Of a stretch of DNA of 64,000 nt, positions 27,639 through 35,803 are shown piece after piece. Position numbers and translations under genes: made by a program. Under the pieces are notes generated by a model. That model worked only from the letters and a program-made list of their open reading frames with translations, searched no databases and was not told the origin of the DNA. The stretch lies in contig NZ_LWDV01000009.1 of assembly GCF_001693735.1 (NCBI RefSeq), forward strand, positions 727,565-791,564, in the 5' to 3' direction. Origin of the DNA: Orenia metallireducens (GTDB lineage: Bacteria; Bacillota; Halanaerobiia; Halobacteroidales; Halobacteroidaceae). Every line of letters starts with the position of its first letter. Position 1 is the first letter of the stretch.

Positions 27639-28655
27639 TTATATAAATATATCCATCTTAGGGTCTACTAATAAACTATTGGGTTTACTAAACAATGACA
27701 TATCATATAATTTAAGATAATCCCTTTTCTCTTTTTCACTTAATGACTCCCATTTTATAGGAGAAAGATATACATTCTCAACATATAAAGTTACCATATT
27801 TGAAACTATAACTTTCTGTTTCTCTAAAGCTCTATTTAAAATCTGATTATCTATAAATTCAAAATAATTTTTATGCTGTTGAAGATAACTCATAATAATA
27901 AATGTTTTTTGATTTTGAGGGAAAATAGTTAAAAATATTGGTTTAATATTTTTATAATAAATTAAATCATTAATTAAATTACCTTCTACATCCCATTCAA
28001 TAAAAAATAAAGAAGAAACTGCTATATGATACTCTTCAGGAAGTTCAATCACTTTTGACTCAATTTTATAAAATTTATCCTTACCCAAATTAATGTTCAT
28101 TGGAATTTTTAAAGATTCTAATTTTTCTATTGATTCATTAGTTCCTCTAGAAATCAATTTTAAATGTTTTTTATAATCATTTAAACCAATATCTATTGGA
28201 ATTCCACAAAATTTTCTTAAATCTATTAGTTCTTCTTTACTTAAAGATAACATTTTTTCATATAGATTTTTTACAGTTCTTTTAGTATTATATTCTTTAG
28301 CTAAGGCTCTATAAGCAAATAAAAATTCTTGTTCCTTATTACCTATTTTATAATCATATAATTCGATAGGTTTAAATATATTAGTGTCATGTTCATTGCA
28401 AAATCCCAAAAAAGTAGAAGCCTTTTTGCGTCCTATTCTTTCCAATGTTGGTTTAGGAAATCCAAACTTATTAATTTTGACCTTTATACCTAATACATCG
28501 CCATCATCAGAAATTTTATTTAAAATTTTATTATTCTGTATTGAATGTGCATTTATAACTTTTGAAGAACAATTACTATAAAAACAATCTTTATATTCAC
28601 ATCCTTTATTTAATTGACTTTGTAGTTTACTAAAAGCTATTGCCATTTGATTCAT
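27639..28655 (-). CDS. Unrecognised protein with N-terminal Cys/His zinc-like cluster, cassette gene
   Basis: 338 aa, not assigned to a family. The N-terminus has CEYKDCFYSNC (C19, C24, C29), NAHSIQNNKIL (H37) and LGFCNEHD (C86, H89), a spaced Cys/His set of the kind that binds zinc in HNH-like or treble-clef folds. The C-terminal 200 residues contain predicted beta strands (IEWDVEGNLINDLIYYKN, PIFLTIFPQNQKTFIIMSYL) and no membrane segment. It is the only gene of its cassette. Ends GTTATACGCAATCTCACTT and GTTATACGCAGTCTCACTT match over 19 nt with one difference. The function is unknown; nucleic-acid binding is a guess. Confidence 0.5.
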   Translation of the reverse strand: MNQMAIAFSKLQSQLNKGCEYKDCFYSNCSSKVINAHSIQNNKILNKISDDGDVLGIKVKINKFGFPKPTLERIGRKKASTFLGFCNEHDTNIFKPIELYDYKIGNKEQEFLFAYRALAKEYNTKRTVKNLYEKMLSLSKEELIDLRKFCGIPIDIGLNDYKKHLKLISRGTNESIEKLESLKIPMNINLGKDKFYKIESKVIELPEEYHIAVSSLFFIEWDVEGNLINDLIYYKNIKPIFLTIFPQNQKTFIIMSYLQQHKNYFEFIDNQILNRALEKQKVIVSNMVTLYVENVYLSPIKWESLSEKEKRDYLKLYDMSLFSKPNSLLVDPKMDIFI

Positions 28656-28714
28656 AAGACCATCCCTCTTTTTTTAAAATTATTTAAAAGTAGTTCCGTT
28701 TTAAGTGAGATTGC

Positions 28715-28847
28715 GTATAACGTCCCGCAGGTTCGCGACGTCCCCAATACTGATCCTAACCTCTAACTAAAATTACAAGCTAACATAAGTCAGCCCCTAC
28801 TTTCATTTATCCTCTCAAGGTAGGATGTCGCTAACGTGCTGTTAGGT
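28715..28847 (-). other. attC site Q (first attC after attI)
   Basis: GTATAAC-GTCCC-GCAGGTT-C-GCGACGTCCC pairs with AGGATGTCGC-TAACGTGCT-GTTAGGT. It ends the attI-proximal cassette. Confidence 0.93.
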
Positions 28848-28883
28848 GACGTAGATGCTAACTTTAAGCCTTCACTAAAAAAT

Positions 28884-29450
28884 TTAAACTTCTATCTGCT
28901 TAATAAATTTTAAATTTTCATTCTCAAAACTCAACAAAACTATGTCTGGCATTTTAATAGTTTTCCAAAAATTATAATCATATTTTTCATCAAAATAATT
29001 TAAAATAACTCCTAACCAAGTCCCGTGAGTTCCAACTATAATATTTTCATTATGATATTTTCTTATTATTTTATTTAATGCTCTTATTCCTCTTTCCTGC
29101 ACTTGATTTAATGATTCTCCACCTTCCAAGCAATAATCAAAATCATTCCATTGATGCTTTACAAAATTTCTAAATTCTTCATCATTTAAATATCTATTCG
29201 CTACTTTTCTCTCTTTAAAATCTTCTATTATTTCCATATCTAAATTCTTATCTTTTGATACACCTTCTACAGTATGTACTGCTCTAATATAAGGACTTGA
29301 TAACACTCTTGTAATATTCAAGTCTTTAAAAAAATCAGTTACTCTCTTAACATCATTTTTACCTTTTTCAGATAATGGTCGATAAAAATCATCATCCTTT
29401 GGAACATAATTACTCTCTGCATGTCTAACAAAATAAATGTTTGTTTTCAT
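28884..29450 (-). CDS. Histidine phosphatase family protein, first cassette
   Basis: 188 aa, phosphoglycerate-mutase-like fold. The phosphohistidine site is FVRHAESN (R9-H10). SSPYIRAVHTVEGV, the ERKVANRYLNDEEF acid loop and VGTHGTWLGVILN with the second His complete the set. The substrate could be a small phosphorylated metabolite or protein. A GAGGGAGATAAAAA ribosome site precedes the ATG. As the cassette next to attI, it should be the most recently inserted and the one most exposed to any attI-borne promoter. A perfect 16-bp palindrome (29568-29583) lies in its leader. Confidence 0.8.
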   Translation of the reverse strand: MKTNIYFVRHAESNYVPKDDDFYRPLSEKGKNDVKRVTDFFKDLNITRVLSSPYIRAVHTVEGVSKDKNLDMEIIEDFKERKVANRYLNDEEFRNFVKHQWNDFDYCLEGGESLNQVQERGIRALNKIIRKYHNENIIVGTHGTWLGVILNYFDEKYDYNFWKTIKMPDIVLLSFENENLKFIKQIEV

Positions 29451-29567
29451 TTTTTATCTCCCTCATTCTGAATATTAATTCTCTCTTTTTTAATCATGTC
29501 ATTTAATAAAAATCCTATAATAACAAACAAACTAAATTTCTTTCATTAAGTAACAAACAACTATCAT

Positions 29568-29583
29568 ATATGATATATCATAT
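29568..29583. promoter_or_regulatory. Perfect palindrome upstream of the first cassette gene
   Basis: ATATGATATATCATAT is a perfect 16-bp palindrome 118 bp upstream of the start codon, in otherwise simple AT-rich DNA. It could be an operator; no regulator is identified. Confidence 0.35.
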
Positions 29584-29629
29584 TTTTATTATCATCATTA
29601 TTGTTATAACACCTGCATTGCATCTATGT

Positions 29630-29746
29630 CACCTAACATATATCTTAACGAAGTATGTCGTATAATTCTCTTATTTATAGGTATTAACGACATACGTCAT
29701 AAAACCCTCATATCCAGTGGTATTAACGAAGTACTTCGTTAATACC
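29630..29746 (-). other. attI-like site with three phased palindromes
   Basis: The half site GTTAGGTGACATAGATGC (minus strand; crossover between 29636 and 29637) is the first cassette's start and complements the outer arm of attC Q. Beyond it lie three palindromic motifs beginning TTAACG at 29645, 29684 and 29723, exactly 39 bp apart: TTAACGAAGTATGTCGTATAA, TTAACGACATACGTCATAA and a perfect 28-bp palindrome GGTATTAACGAAGT/ACTTCGTTAATACC (29719-29746). Regularly spaced recombinase-binding sites beside a crossover are expected of attI. No full attC occurs here. Binding by the adjacent recombinase is inferred. Confidence 0.75.
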
Positions 29747-29780
29747 CTATATATCTTTAAACTTAGTGCCCCTCAAAAGC

Positions 29781-30824
29781 TTATATCTTATCTAAAGGAC
29801 TCTCAATCTTACTAATACTTTTTTTACTGACATGTGTATAAACTTCTGTTGTTCTAGAACTCTTATGACCAAGCAACTCTTGAATATAGCGAAGATCAGT
29901 CCCCCTTTCTAATAAATGTGTAGCAAAAGAATGCCTTAAATCATGAACAGATACATCCTTTTTTATCTTTGCTTTCGAGCAAGCCTTCTTAAAAATTTTT
30001 TGTACTGTTCTTTTGGTCAAATGAGTATCTGGCTTTGCTCCAGAGAATAACCATTTTTTAGGATTATACACTTTATAGTAGTCTCTTATTACATCTAAAG
30101 CAAGATATGATAGTGTAGTATATCTATCCTTTCTACCTTTTCCTTGCCTAACTCTAATTAACATTCTATCACTATCAATATCCTCACATTTTAATTTAAC
30201 AACCTCTCCTACTCTCAGTCCAGCTGAATAGACCAAATATAAAATTGTTTTATGCTTTTGATTGTCTAATGATTCTAATATTCTAACTACCTCTTTCTCA
30301 CTTAATACTTGAGGTAGCTTTTTCTCTTTTCTAGGTCGAGGTATACCAATTGTAATATTATCCTTCTTAAGTACCTTCGCAAACAAAAATTTCAAAGCAC
30401 TAACTGCTTGATTAACAAAAGAATGAGAAAGTTTCCTTTCATTTAATAAAAATAATAGATACCTTTTGATATCTTCTGCCCTAACTTTATCAATACTCTC
30501 ATTACTAAAATTAATAAATTGTCTAATATGACTCAAATATACATCCTCTGTTCTTTTACTATATCCCTTCAACCTTAAACATTCTATAAATTTTTTTATT
30601 GTAATTTCATTTTCACTAAAATATTCAAAATTTAAGACAACCTTTTCATCTTTAAAAATTTCTTTTATTTTCTTTATATTATCGAATGAATAAGGGACTA
30701 TCCAAACCTTATCTTCTGCATCCCACCTCCGTCCTCTCAACTGCCTTATTCTCTCTACCCTTTTCTCAGAATACTTAAAACTAACTACTAAAAAATCTTC
30801 ATTCTTATTTACTACTATAGACAT
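29781..30824 (-). CDS. Tyrosine recombinase, candidate non-canonical integron integrase
   Basis: 347 aa from the ATG at 30824 (AAAGGAG, 7 nt). An upstream in-frame TTG at 30947 lacks a ribosome site. Residues 1-65 form a module with RQLRGRRWDAEDKVWIVPY, like the short HARP/SMARCAL-type motif seen in some Firmicute recombinases. The SAM-like core-binding domain spans about 70-165 and the catalytic domain about 170-347, with R204 (SAGLRVGE), K229, H294-R297 (HDLRHSFATH), H320 (LLGHKSS) and Y329 (EVYTHVS), ending ESPLDKI. The C-terminal phrase recalls IntI and XerC/D. Between the Lys and HxxR there is no IntI-specific extra segment; the spacing is Xer-like. It points toward attI and the cassettes (same strand), as in the reversed integron of Treponema. 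Confidence 0.8.
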   Translation of the reverse strand: MSIVVNKNEDFLVVSFKYSEKRVERIRQLRGRRWDAEDKVWIVPYSFDNIKKIKEIFKDEKVVLNFEYFSENEITIKKFIECLRLKGYSKRTEDVYLSHIRQFINFSNESIDKVRAEDIKRYLLFLLNERKLSHSFVNQAVSALKFLFAKVLKKDNITIGIPRPRKEKKLPQVLSEKEVVRILESLDNQKHKTILYLVYSAGLRVGEVVKLKCEDIDSDRMLIRVRQGKGRKDRYTTLSYLALDVIRDYYKVYNPKKWLFSGAKPDTHLTKRTVQKIFKKACSKAKIKKDVSVHDLRHSFATHLLERGTDLRYIQELLGHKSSRTTEVYTHVSKKSISKIESPLDKI

Positions 30825-31060
30825 AAATTGGCTCCTTTCATAATTGAAATCTTCCTTTATAAAATTTATAACCAATTCATGTCTTTTATATACACTAAAA
30901 GAATTATCTACCACTATATTACTACTATATTTGTTAAAATCCTGCAAATTACTTTTAAAAGTTACAGAAAAAGCATCTTTAATTTAAGTAATTCTCATTA
31001 TCGGCTAACTATCTTTTTATTTTACTTTAGATTTACGAGCCTGAACAACAAGTAATAATT

Positions 31061-31087
31061 AAAAAAGCCGAGGAACCCCCCCGACTC
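31061..31087 (-). terminator. Rho-independent terminator after the U32 peptidase gene
   Basis: Minus-strand hairpin GTCGGGGGGGTTCCTCGGC followed by TTTTTTAATT, 49 bp after the stop codon. It separates the integrase from the chromosomal gene upstream. Confidence 0.8.
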
Positions 31088-31135
31088 TCTCTACCTTTTA
31101 ATATTCCTTTAATTATACGTAAACTATCAACTGCC

Positions 31136-33595
31136 TTACTTCACTCCCCGATAATAATGCCCAGTCGTATACCCCTTCTTCTTAAACCTAAAACTCAACT
31201 CACTCAAATCAACATCTTCCCCTTTCAACTTAGCCTGATAAGCTCTAATTACCTCAAGCACCTCTTCTTTATCTTCTAGAATAAAGTCAAGACGATAACT
31301 CTGACAACCTGTTAAACTGATCTCATCTAGATACTCTATCAGATATAGTGGCTGACTATTGTAGATAATTGTTGCACAGCTATTAGGGTTAGCTTCAATT
31401 GGAGCTACCATCCTCTTTCTATCTAAGAGACCATAGCTCCCCTTACTACACTCACCTTGACACTTCTTCTTAGAAGAGAATTCATTCTTAACAGTACCTA
31501 TAGGACAGTACTCAGTAATCATCATCGGTAGATGTCCATATATAATTAGTTCCTTAGCAATATTATTATATCTGGCTATCTCTTTAATCTCCTGTAAATT
31601 CAACTCTGGTGATAAGACTAGACTCTGATAATCCTCCCCTCTCCAATGCTTAACACTATAACTATTGAAGGTATTCAGTGGATAGTCTGCAATTAAAGAT
31701 TTGTCTGTACCTTTTAACAACTCTGCTGCTCCTAAGTGAGGGACTAGATAACCACTGATCTCTGACTTCTCTAAATCTTCAATCTGACTCTTAACCCTCT
31801 TCATCTCTGCTGAACGGGAGATTTGAGGTAGCTTCACAAATAACTGAGTCTGATAATCTCTAAACTTATCAACTATCTCCCCTATCTGCAAGCCTCGACT
31901 ATCACAATAGACTCTATCTACACCTAACTCTAAAACCTCTTCAATATAATCTAAATCCTTCAAATAAACTGCCAGCTCCATAGTCTTTTCAAGCTTTGAA
32001 GGCTCTAGATTAAAAGTATCTTCCTTTATCTTATTATTCCGTGGATTCATGATAAACTGCTGGCTTCGCTGATAATCTAGCTTCTCTACAGCATCACGAC
32101 GCAGTTCATTGATCTTAGAAATAGGAACAAAGAGATTATCCTCGATATCCAATTCTAAGTCCTCTAATTGATAAGGGGTATTCCCCAACTTGCTCAACTG
32201 CTCCCGAAAATCTTCAGAGGTGATAGCCCGTTTTTGAGCTTCCTCAGGGATGAACTCACTTTGAGCCGATACATAATGACCTGCTGAATCCCAAAGATTA
32301 AATTCCATCGGTCTACCTAGCTTAGCTGAGATTTGCCCAAAAATTTCAATCTTCTTGATAGTGTCAGGGAATACATAACTCTCCTGTAATCGTTCCAATA
32401 GCTCCTTCTGAGAAGTCCGATAGACAGGATTACTTTTCTTGATTTTTCCTCTAATCTCCACAGAGATAATATCCTTACTAATTTGCTGATAATCTGAAAG
32501 TACCATCCCTATATTTCTACCACCATCAATCCAGATCTCTATTCCATCACCTTGATCAAGTTCTTTAGATAATTTAATCTTACACTCCTTAGTCTGCTGG
32601 TTATAAGCAAGTACCTCTCCCACCTTGATACCCCAGTTCTTAGGGCGTTGATGGCTGATTAAATCTAAGTTGTCCTTACCTAGATAATAACCAGGGATAA
32701 AGCCACCACGATTGAAAATCTGCTCTATCTCCTCTTGGTCTTTGGCTAAGACTCGATGAGCTTTATTCTCAAAATATTCATTAATATATTTTCTATACTT
32801 CTCAGTTACCAAAGCAGTATATTCTGGTCGTTTCATCCTCCCTTCAATCTTCAAGGAAGTAATCCCTGCCTCAATCAACTTAGGTATAATCTTCAAGGTA
32901 TTGATATCCTTGGGGCTGAGTAGATACTTCTTAGCATACTCCTCTTTAACCACCTCTCCACTATCTAAATCTACTAAGCTATACGGAAGACGGCAAGGTT
33001 GAGCACAGCGACCACGATTTCCACTCCTCCCTCCAATCAAGCTACTCATCAGACATTGCCCAGAATAAGAAATACATAAAGCCCCATGAACAAAGACTTC
33101 TATCTCTAAGTCGGTATTATCGGCTATCTCCTTAACTTCAGCAATGGATAGCTCTCTAGCCATCACTACCCGAGAGAAACCTAACTCTTCCAAATATTTA
33201 GCACCTTCTAGATTATGTATAGTCATCTGAGTACTAGCATGAATCTCCAGGTTAGGAAAGTTATCCTTAACCAACTTAGCTGTTCCCAAATCCTGTAGAA
33301 TCACCCCATCTACTCCATACTGATAAATCTTTTCGATAAACTCCAATACACCCTTAATCTCACTATCCTTATAAAGAGTATTGACAGTTACATAAATCTT
33401 AACTCCACGAATATGGGCATAATCAAAGACCTCTTCTAACTCTTCTACAGTAAAATTATCAGCATTTTCACGAGCATTAAAACTCTTGCCACCTAGATAG
33501 ACAGCATCACATCCATTCTGCACTGCTGCATATAAGCTAGCCCAGTTTCCCACTGGTGATAATAACTCAACCTGATTCACTCTATAATCATACAT
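31136..33595 (-). CDS. U32-family peptidase / RlhA-like protein with DUF3656
   Basis: 819 aa. The N-terminal U32 core begins VELLSPVGNWASLYAAVQNGCDAVYLGG and has EVFVHGALCISYSGQCLMSSLIGGRSGNRGRCAQPCRLPY with the family Cys cluster, and a DUF3656 region follows. A second U32-like half ends with Cys residues in YCPIGTVKN and CQGECSKGSYGLLDRK. Members of this family modify 23S rRNA (RlhA, hydroxycytidine) or have been called collagenase-like peptidases. The two-module length is usual for clostridial members. The first gene on the chromosomal side of the integron, it is transcribed toward it and closed by its own terminator. Confidence 0.85.
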   Translation of the reverse strand: MYDYRVNQVELLSPVGNWASLYAAVQNGCDAVYLGGKSFNARENADNFTVEELEEVFDYAHIRGVKIYVTVNTLYKDSEIKGVLEFIEKIYQYGVDGVILQDLGTAKLVKDNFPNLEIHASTQMTIHNLEGAKYLEELGFSRVVMARELSIAEVKEIADNTDLEIEVFVHGALCISYSGQCLMSSLIGGRSGNRGRCAQPCRLPYSLVDLDSGEVVKEEYAKKYLLSPKDINTLKIIPKLIEAGITSLKIEGRMKRPEYTALVTEKYRKYINEYFENKAHRVLAKDQEEIEQIFNRGGFIPGYYLGKDNLDLISHQRPKNWGIKVGEVLAYNQQTKECKIKLSKELDQGDGIEIWIDGGRNIGMVLSDYQQISKDIISVEIRGKIKKSNPVYRTSQKELLERLQESYVFPDTIKKIEIFGQISAKLGRPMEFNLWDSAGHYVSAQSEFIPEEAQKRAITSEDFREQLSKLGNTPYQLEDLELDIEDNLFVPISKINELRRDAVEKLDYQRSQQFIMNPRNNKIKEDTFNLEPSKLEKTMELAVYLKDLDYIEEVLELGVDRVYCDSRGLQIGEIVDKFRDYQTQLFVKLPQISRSAEMKRVKSQIEDLEKSEISGYLVPHLGAAELLKGTDKSLIADYPLNTFNSYSVKHWRGEDYQSLVLSPELNLQEIKEIARYNNIAKELIIYGHLPMMITEYCPIGTVKNEFSSKKKCQGECSKGSYGLLDRKRMVAPIEANPNSCATIIYNSQPLYLIEYLDEISLTGCQSYRLDFILEDKEEVLEVIRAYQAKLKGEDVDLSELSFRFKKKGYTTGHYYRGVK

Positions 33596-33632
33596 CTATA
33601 TTAATACCTCCATAATTTGAATTGATAAGTAA

Positions 33633-33676
33633 TGTTTCTAACTCTTCGTTACTCGTCACCCGTCACTTGTTACTTA
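33633..33676. repeat. Dispersed palindromic repeat
   Basis: TAAGTAATGTTTCTAACTC … GTCACTTGTTACTTA is an imperfect palindrome built from the GTAACNNGTGACGAGT words that recur at 36978, 41532 and 55640. No gene. Confidence 0.5.
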
Positions 33677-33844
33677 TTTTATATTATCCCACTTTTGATT
33701 GCAATTAAATTCTCAATTACCCTTATCCTCTAATAATTTTCTATTATGTATGACTCATTACATTAATCAACACCAAAATATAGGATAATATTATTGAAAG
33801 ATAATTAAAATTATAAATCTGCTTCTCTTAAAGGGGTGATAACT

Positions 33845-34078
33845 ATGGGGCTTAAAATGAAACTTAAAAACTGCAAAAAATGCAACCATATCTTTGTTAA
33901 TAATGGACAAAATCTATGTCCTGACTGTATAGAAGAAGAGAGAAATAATTTTCAAAAGATAAGAGATTATCTCTGGGATAATCCTGGCTCAAATATCAAT
34001 GATATACATCAAGAGACAGAAGTTCCTCTAAAAATAATCAGACAATTTCTTAGAGAAGGAAGGTTTAAGTTCATCTAA
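33845..34078 (+). CDS. Small zinc-ribbon plus HTH protein (flagellar-operon YvyF-like)
   Basis: 77 aa from ATG at 33845 (AAGGGGTGAT upstream; a GTG at 33836 is the alternative). The zinc ribbon is CKKCNHIF…CPDC. It is followed by a helix-turn-helix-like stretch, IRDYLWDNPGSNINDIHQETEVPLKIIRQFLREGRF. This resembles the YvyF/TIGR03826 family usually found in flagellar operons, but no flagellar gene is next to it here. Probably a small regulator. Confidence 0.65.
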   Translation: MGLKMKLKNCKKCNHIFVNNGQNLCPDCIEEERNNFQKIRDYLWDNPGSNINDIHQETEVPLKIIRQFLREGRFKFI

Positions 34079-34207
34079 TTTTAATCATAGTGTTATTTAG
34101 GAAGATTACCTATAACTACAAAGAAGATAATCAGCTATTAACTAGAATTAATATATTAACATCTTGTGCTAGTATAAAAGCTAATATAATTTGTACTTAT
34201 TTAGACA

Positions 34208-34488
34208 TATAGTCTCGTGAACTTAGACTGAAATTTTCCAGTATTAATATTTCTATAAAAGTTTTATAATTATATTAAGTTATAGACAAAAGTTATATGT
34301 TCTAGATACTATATTGGATAAAATTCATTTTAGATTCACAAATCTATATAGTCTCGTGAACTTAGACTGAAATTTTCCAGTATAAATGTTTCTATAAAAA
34401 TTTTAGAGTTAGATTAAGTTATAGACAAAAGTTATATGTTTTAGATACTATTTTGGATAAATTTCATTTTAGATTCACAAATCTATAG
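34208..34488. repeat. Two tandem ~138-bp noncoding repeats
   Basis: Units start at 34208 and 34347 and the next TATAG lies at 34484. They agree over most positions, including AGTCTCGTGAACTTAGACTG and AAGTTATAGACAAAAGTTA. Each unit has the hairpin AGTCT-CGTGAACTT-AGACT. The 540-bp gap between 34079 and 34619 holds no ORF. Tandem small RNAs or regulatory sites are possible. Confidence 0.75.
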
Positions 34489-34619
34489 TAGGATAAAATT
34501 TTAAAGTCATATTTAGTATGACTGCTTACATTAATTTATCTCACAGTATTCTATAATCTAATTAAGAATAAGTCATCTAACTATACAACAAACTTCATTA
34601 AATCAAGGAGGAGATAGAT

Positions 34620-35624
34620 ATGATAAAAAAGAAATCATTTCTTTTAATCTTATTATTATCATTAGCTTTAGCAATCACAGGCTGTAGTGATGAAGATAGC
34701 CCCCTTAGTAGTGGTAGTGGTGAATTAGCTTTATCCCTTGCTGATGCACCTGTCAATAATGTAGCAGAAGTAAATGTAACCCTTTCAGAAGTACAAGTAA
34801 GCCGCTTAGAGGATGGTCAAGAAATCTGGGAAATAATTAATGATTTTGCTGACAATGGTGGAGAAGCAACCTTTGATTTATTAACCTTGCGCTTTGATCA
34901 AGAACTATTAGGGCAAGAAATGTTAGCAGTTGGACACTATAATCAAATTAGATTAATCGTAGCTGCCGATGAGCAAGGAAAAACAGGGAAAAATTCTGGT
35001 AAATCTTATGTAGTCTTCAATGATGGCTCTACCCAGCCTATCAAAATACCATCTGGAACTGAAACTGGGTTAAAGATTAATCATGACTTTACTATTGAAG
35101 ATGGGAAAATTACTAGATTATTATTAGATGCTGATGTAAGTAAGATTATGCATAGTGCAGGAAATAGTGGTAAGATAATCCTAAGACCTACTGCTATTAA
35201 GATTATAGACCAAGTCATCTCAGGTGGTATCAAAGGAAGAGTAGCAGATACTACTGGTCAAGCTATTACTGGAAATGATGTTCTAGTAGAGGCTTGGAAT
35301 GGTGGAACAAAAGTTGCTTCAACAGTAGCTACTGTTGAAGATATAGTGGATGAAGATACTGGTGAAGTGATTAAAGAAGCAGGTTCTTTCTTACTAAGAG
35401 GACTTGAAGAAGGAACTTATACTATTAAAGTTAAAGTAGTTACTGGAGAAGATTTAGATCAAGATGGAAATCCTGATGAAGTATTAAACACTAACGGTGA
35501 AGTAATGTATCAACAGACTAATAATATTACTGTTGATGTAATTGCAGAACAAGTCACACCATTATCAAAGAATATCATCTTAGAAGAAGTAACTGTTGAT
35601 ACAACAACTACTACTGAGCAATAA
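34620..35624 (+). CDS. DUF4382 surface lipoprotein
   Basis: 334 aa. A signal peptide with lipobox AITGC (C22) is followed by a DUF4382 domain (about 34-195: GELALSLADAPVNNVAEVNVTLSEVQVSR … IRLIVAADEQG). A carboxypeptidase-regulatory-like beta-sandwich (about 200-325: GGIKGRVADTTGQAITGNDVLVEAW … RGLEEGTYTIKV) and a Thr-rich tail complete it. It is probably an outer-surface protein. A strong AAGGAGGAG ribosome site and its own terminator (35671-35702) show a single-gene unit. The long repeated leader region may regulate it. Confidence 0.8.
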   Translation: MIKKKSFLLILLLSLALAITGCSDEDSPLSSGSGELALSLADAPVNNVAEVNVTLSEVQVSRLEDGQEIWEIINDFADNGGEATFDLLTLRFDQELLGQEMLAVGHYNQIRLIVAADEQGKTGKNSGKSYVVFNDGSTQPIKIPSGTETGLKINHDFTIEDGKITRLLLDADVSKIMHSAGNSGKIILRPTAIKIIDQVISGGIKGRVADTTGQAITGNDVLVEAWNGGTKVASTVATVEDIVDEDTGEVIKEAGSFLLRGLEEGTYTIKVKVVTGEDLDQDGNPDEVLNTNGEVMYQQTNNITVDVIAEQVTPLSKNIILEEVTVDTTTTTEQ

Positions 35625-35670
35625 AGTTAAAAATTATAATGTCTATACCAATAACCCTTAATTATATAAA

Positions 35671-35702
35671 AAGATAGGAGGATAAATCCTCCTATCTTTT
35701 TA
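35671..35702 (+). terminator. Terminator after DUF4382 gene
   Basis: AAGATAGGAGGATAAATCC with complement TCCTCCTATCTTTTT forms a strong hairpin followed by a T run. Confidence 0.88.
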
Positions 35703-35803
35703 AAGTTTATGATTAAACTATATATTAAAGAACAAGTAGAGTAAATTAAGATTCTTGGACACGACTATATTTTTCATTTTAATAACTAACTTTTAATCAA
35801 CCA

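Larger units (their letters stand above)
1..30824 (-). mobile_element. Chromosomal integron: recombinase, attI-like site and 18-cassette array (left end open)
   Basis: The region is a run of cassettes, almost all with genes on the minus strand, separated by recombination sites of 128-158 bp. Each site has a left arm reading TAAC-GTCCC-GCRGNTT-C-GCGACGTCCC and a right arm that is its complement except for a short spacer. The minus-strand end (GCGGGACGTTA) resembles the GCGGGCGTTA end of Vibrio VCR sites, which fixes the array direction as right to left. The right boundary at 29,637 is only a half site, as expected at attI, and a tyrosine recombinase follows. The array continues beyond the left window edge. 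That it is an integron is close to certain. Which enzyme moves it is an inference from position. Confidence 0.9.

Noticed and set aside
1-30824. Array oriented left to right, with attI outside the window
   Set aside because: The right boundary at 29637 is a half site without a full attC, the VCR-like R' end lies at the left of each site, and the genes run on the minus strand; all three require attI on the right.
29781-30947. Start of the recombinase at 30947 (388 aa)
   Set aside because: The upstream start is a TTG without a ribosome site, while ATG at 30824 has AAAGGAG at 7 nt and gives a complete domain.
34208-34488. CRISPR array
   Set aside because: Only two units of ~138 bp are present with no spacers; repeats and spacer lengths do not fit CRISPR, and no cas gene is in the window.
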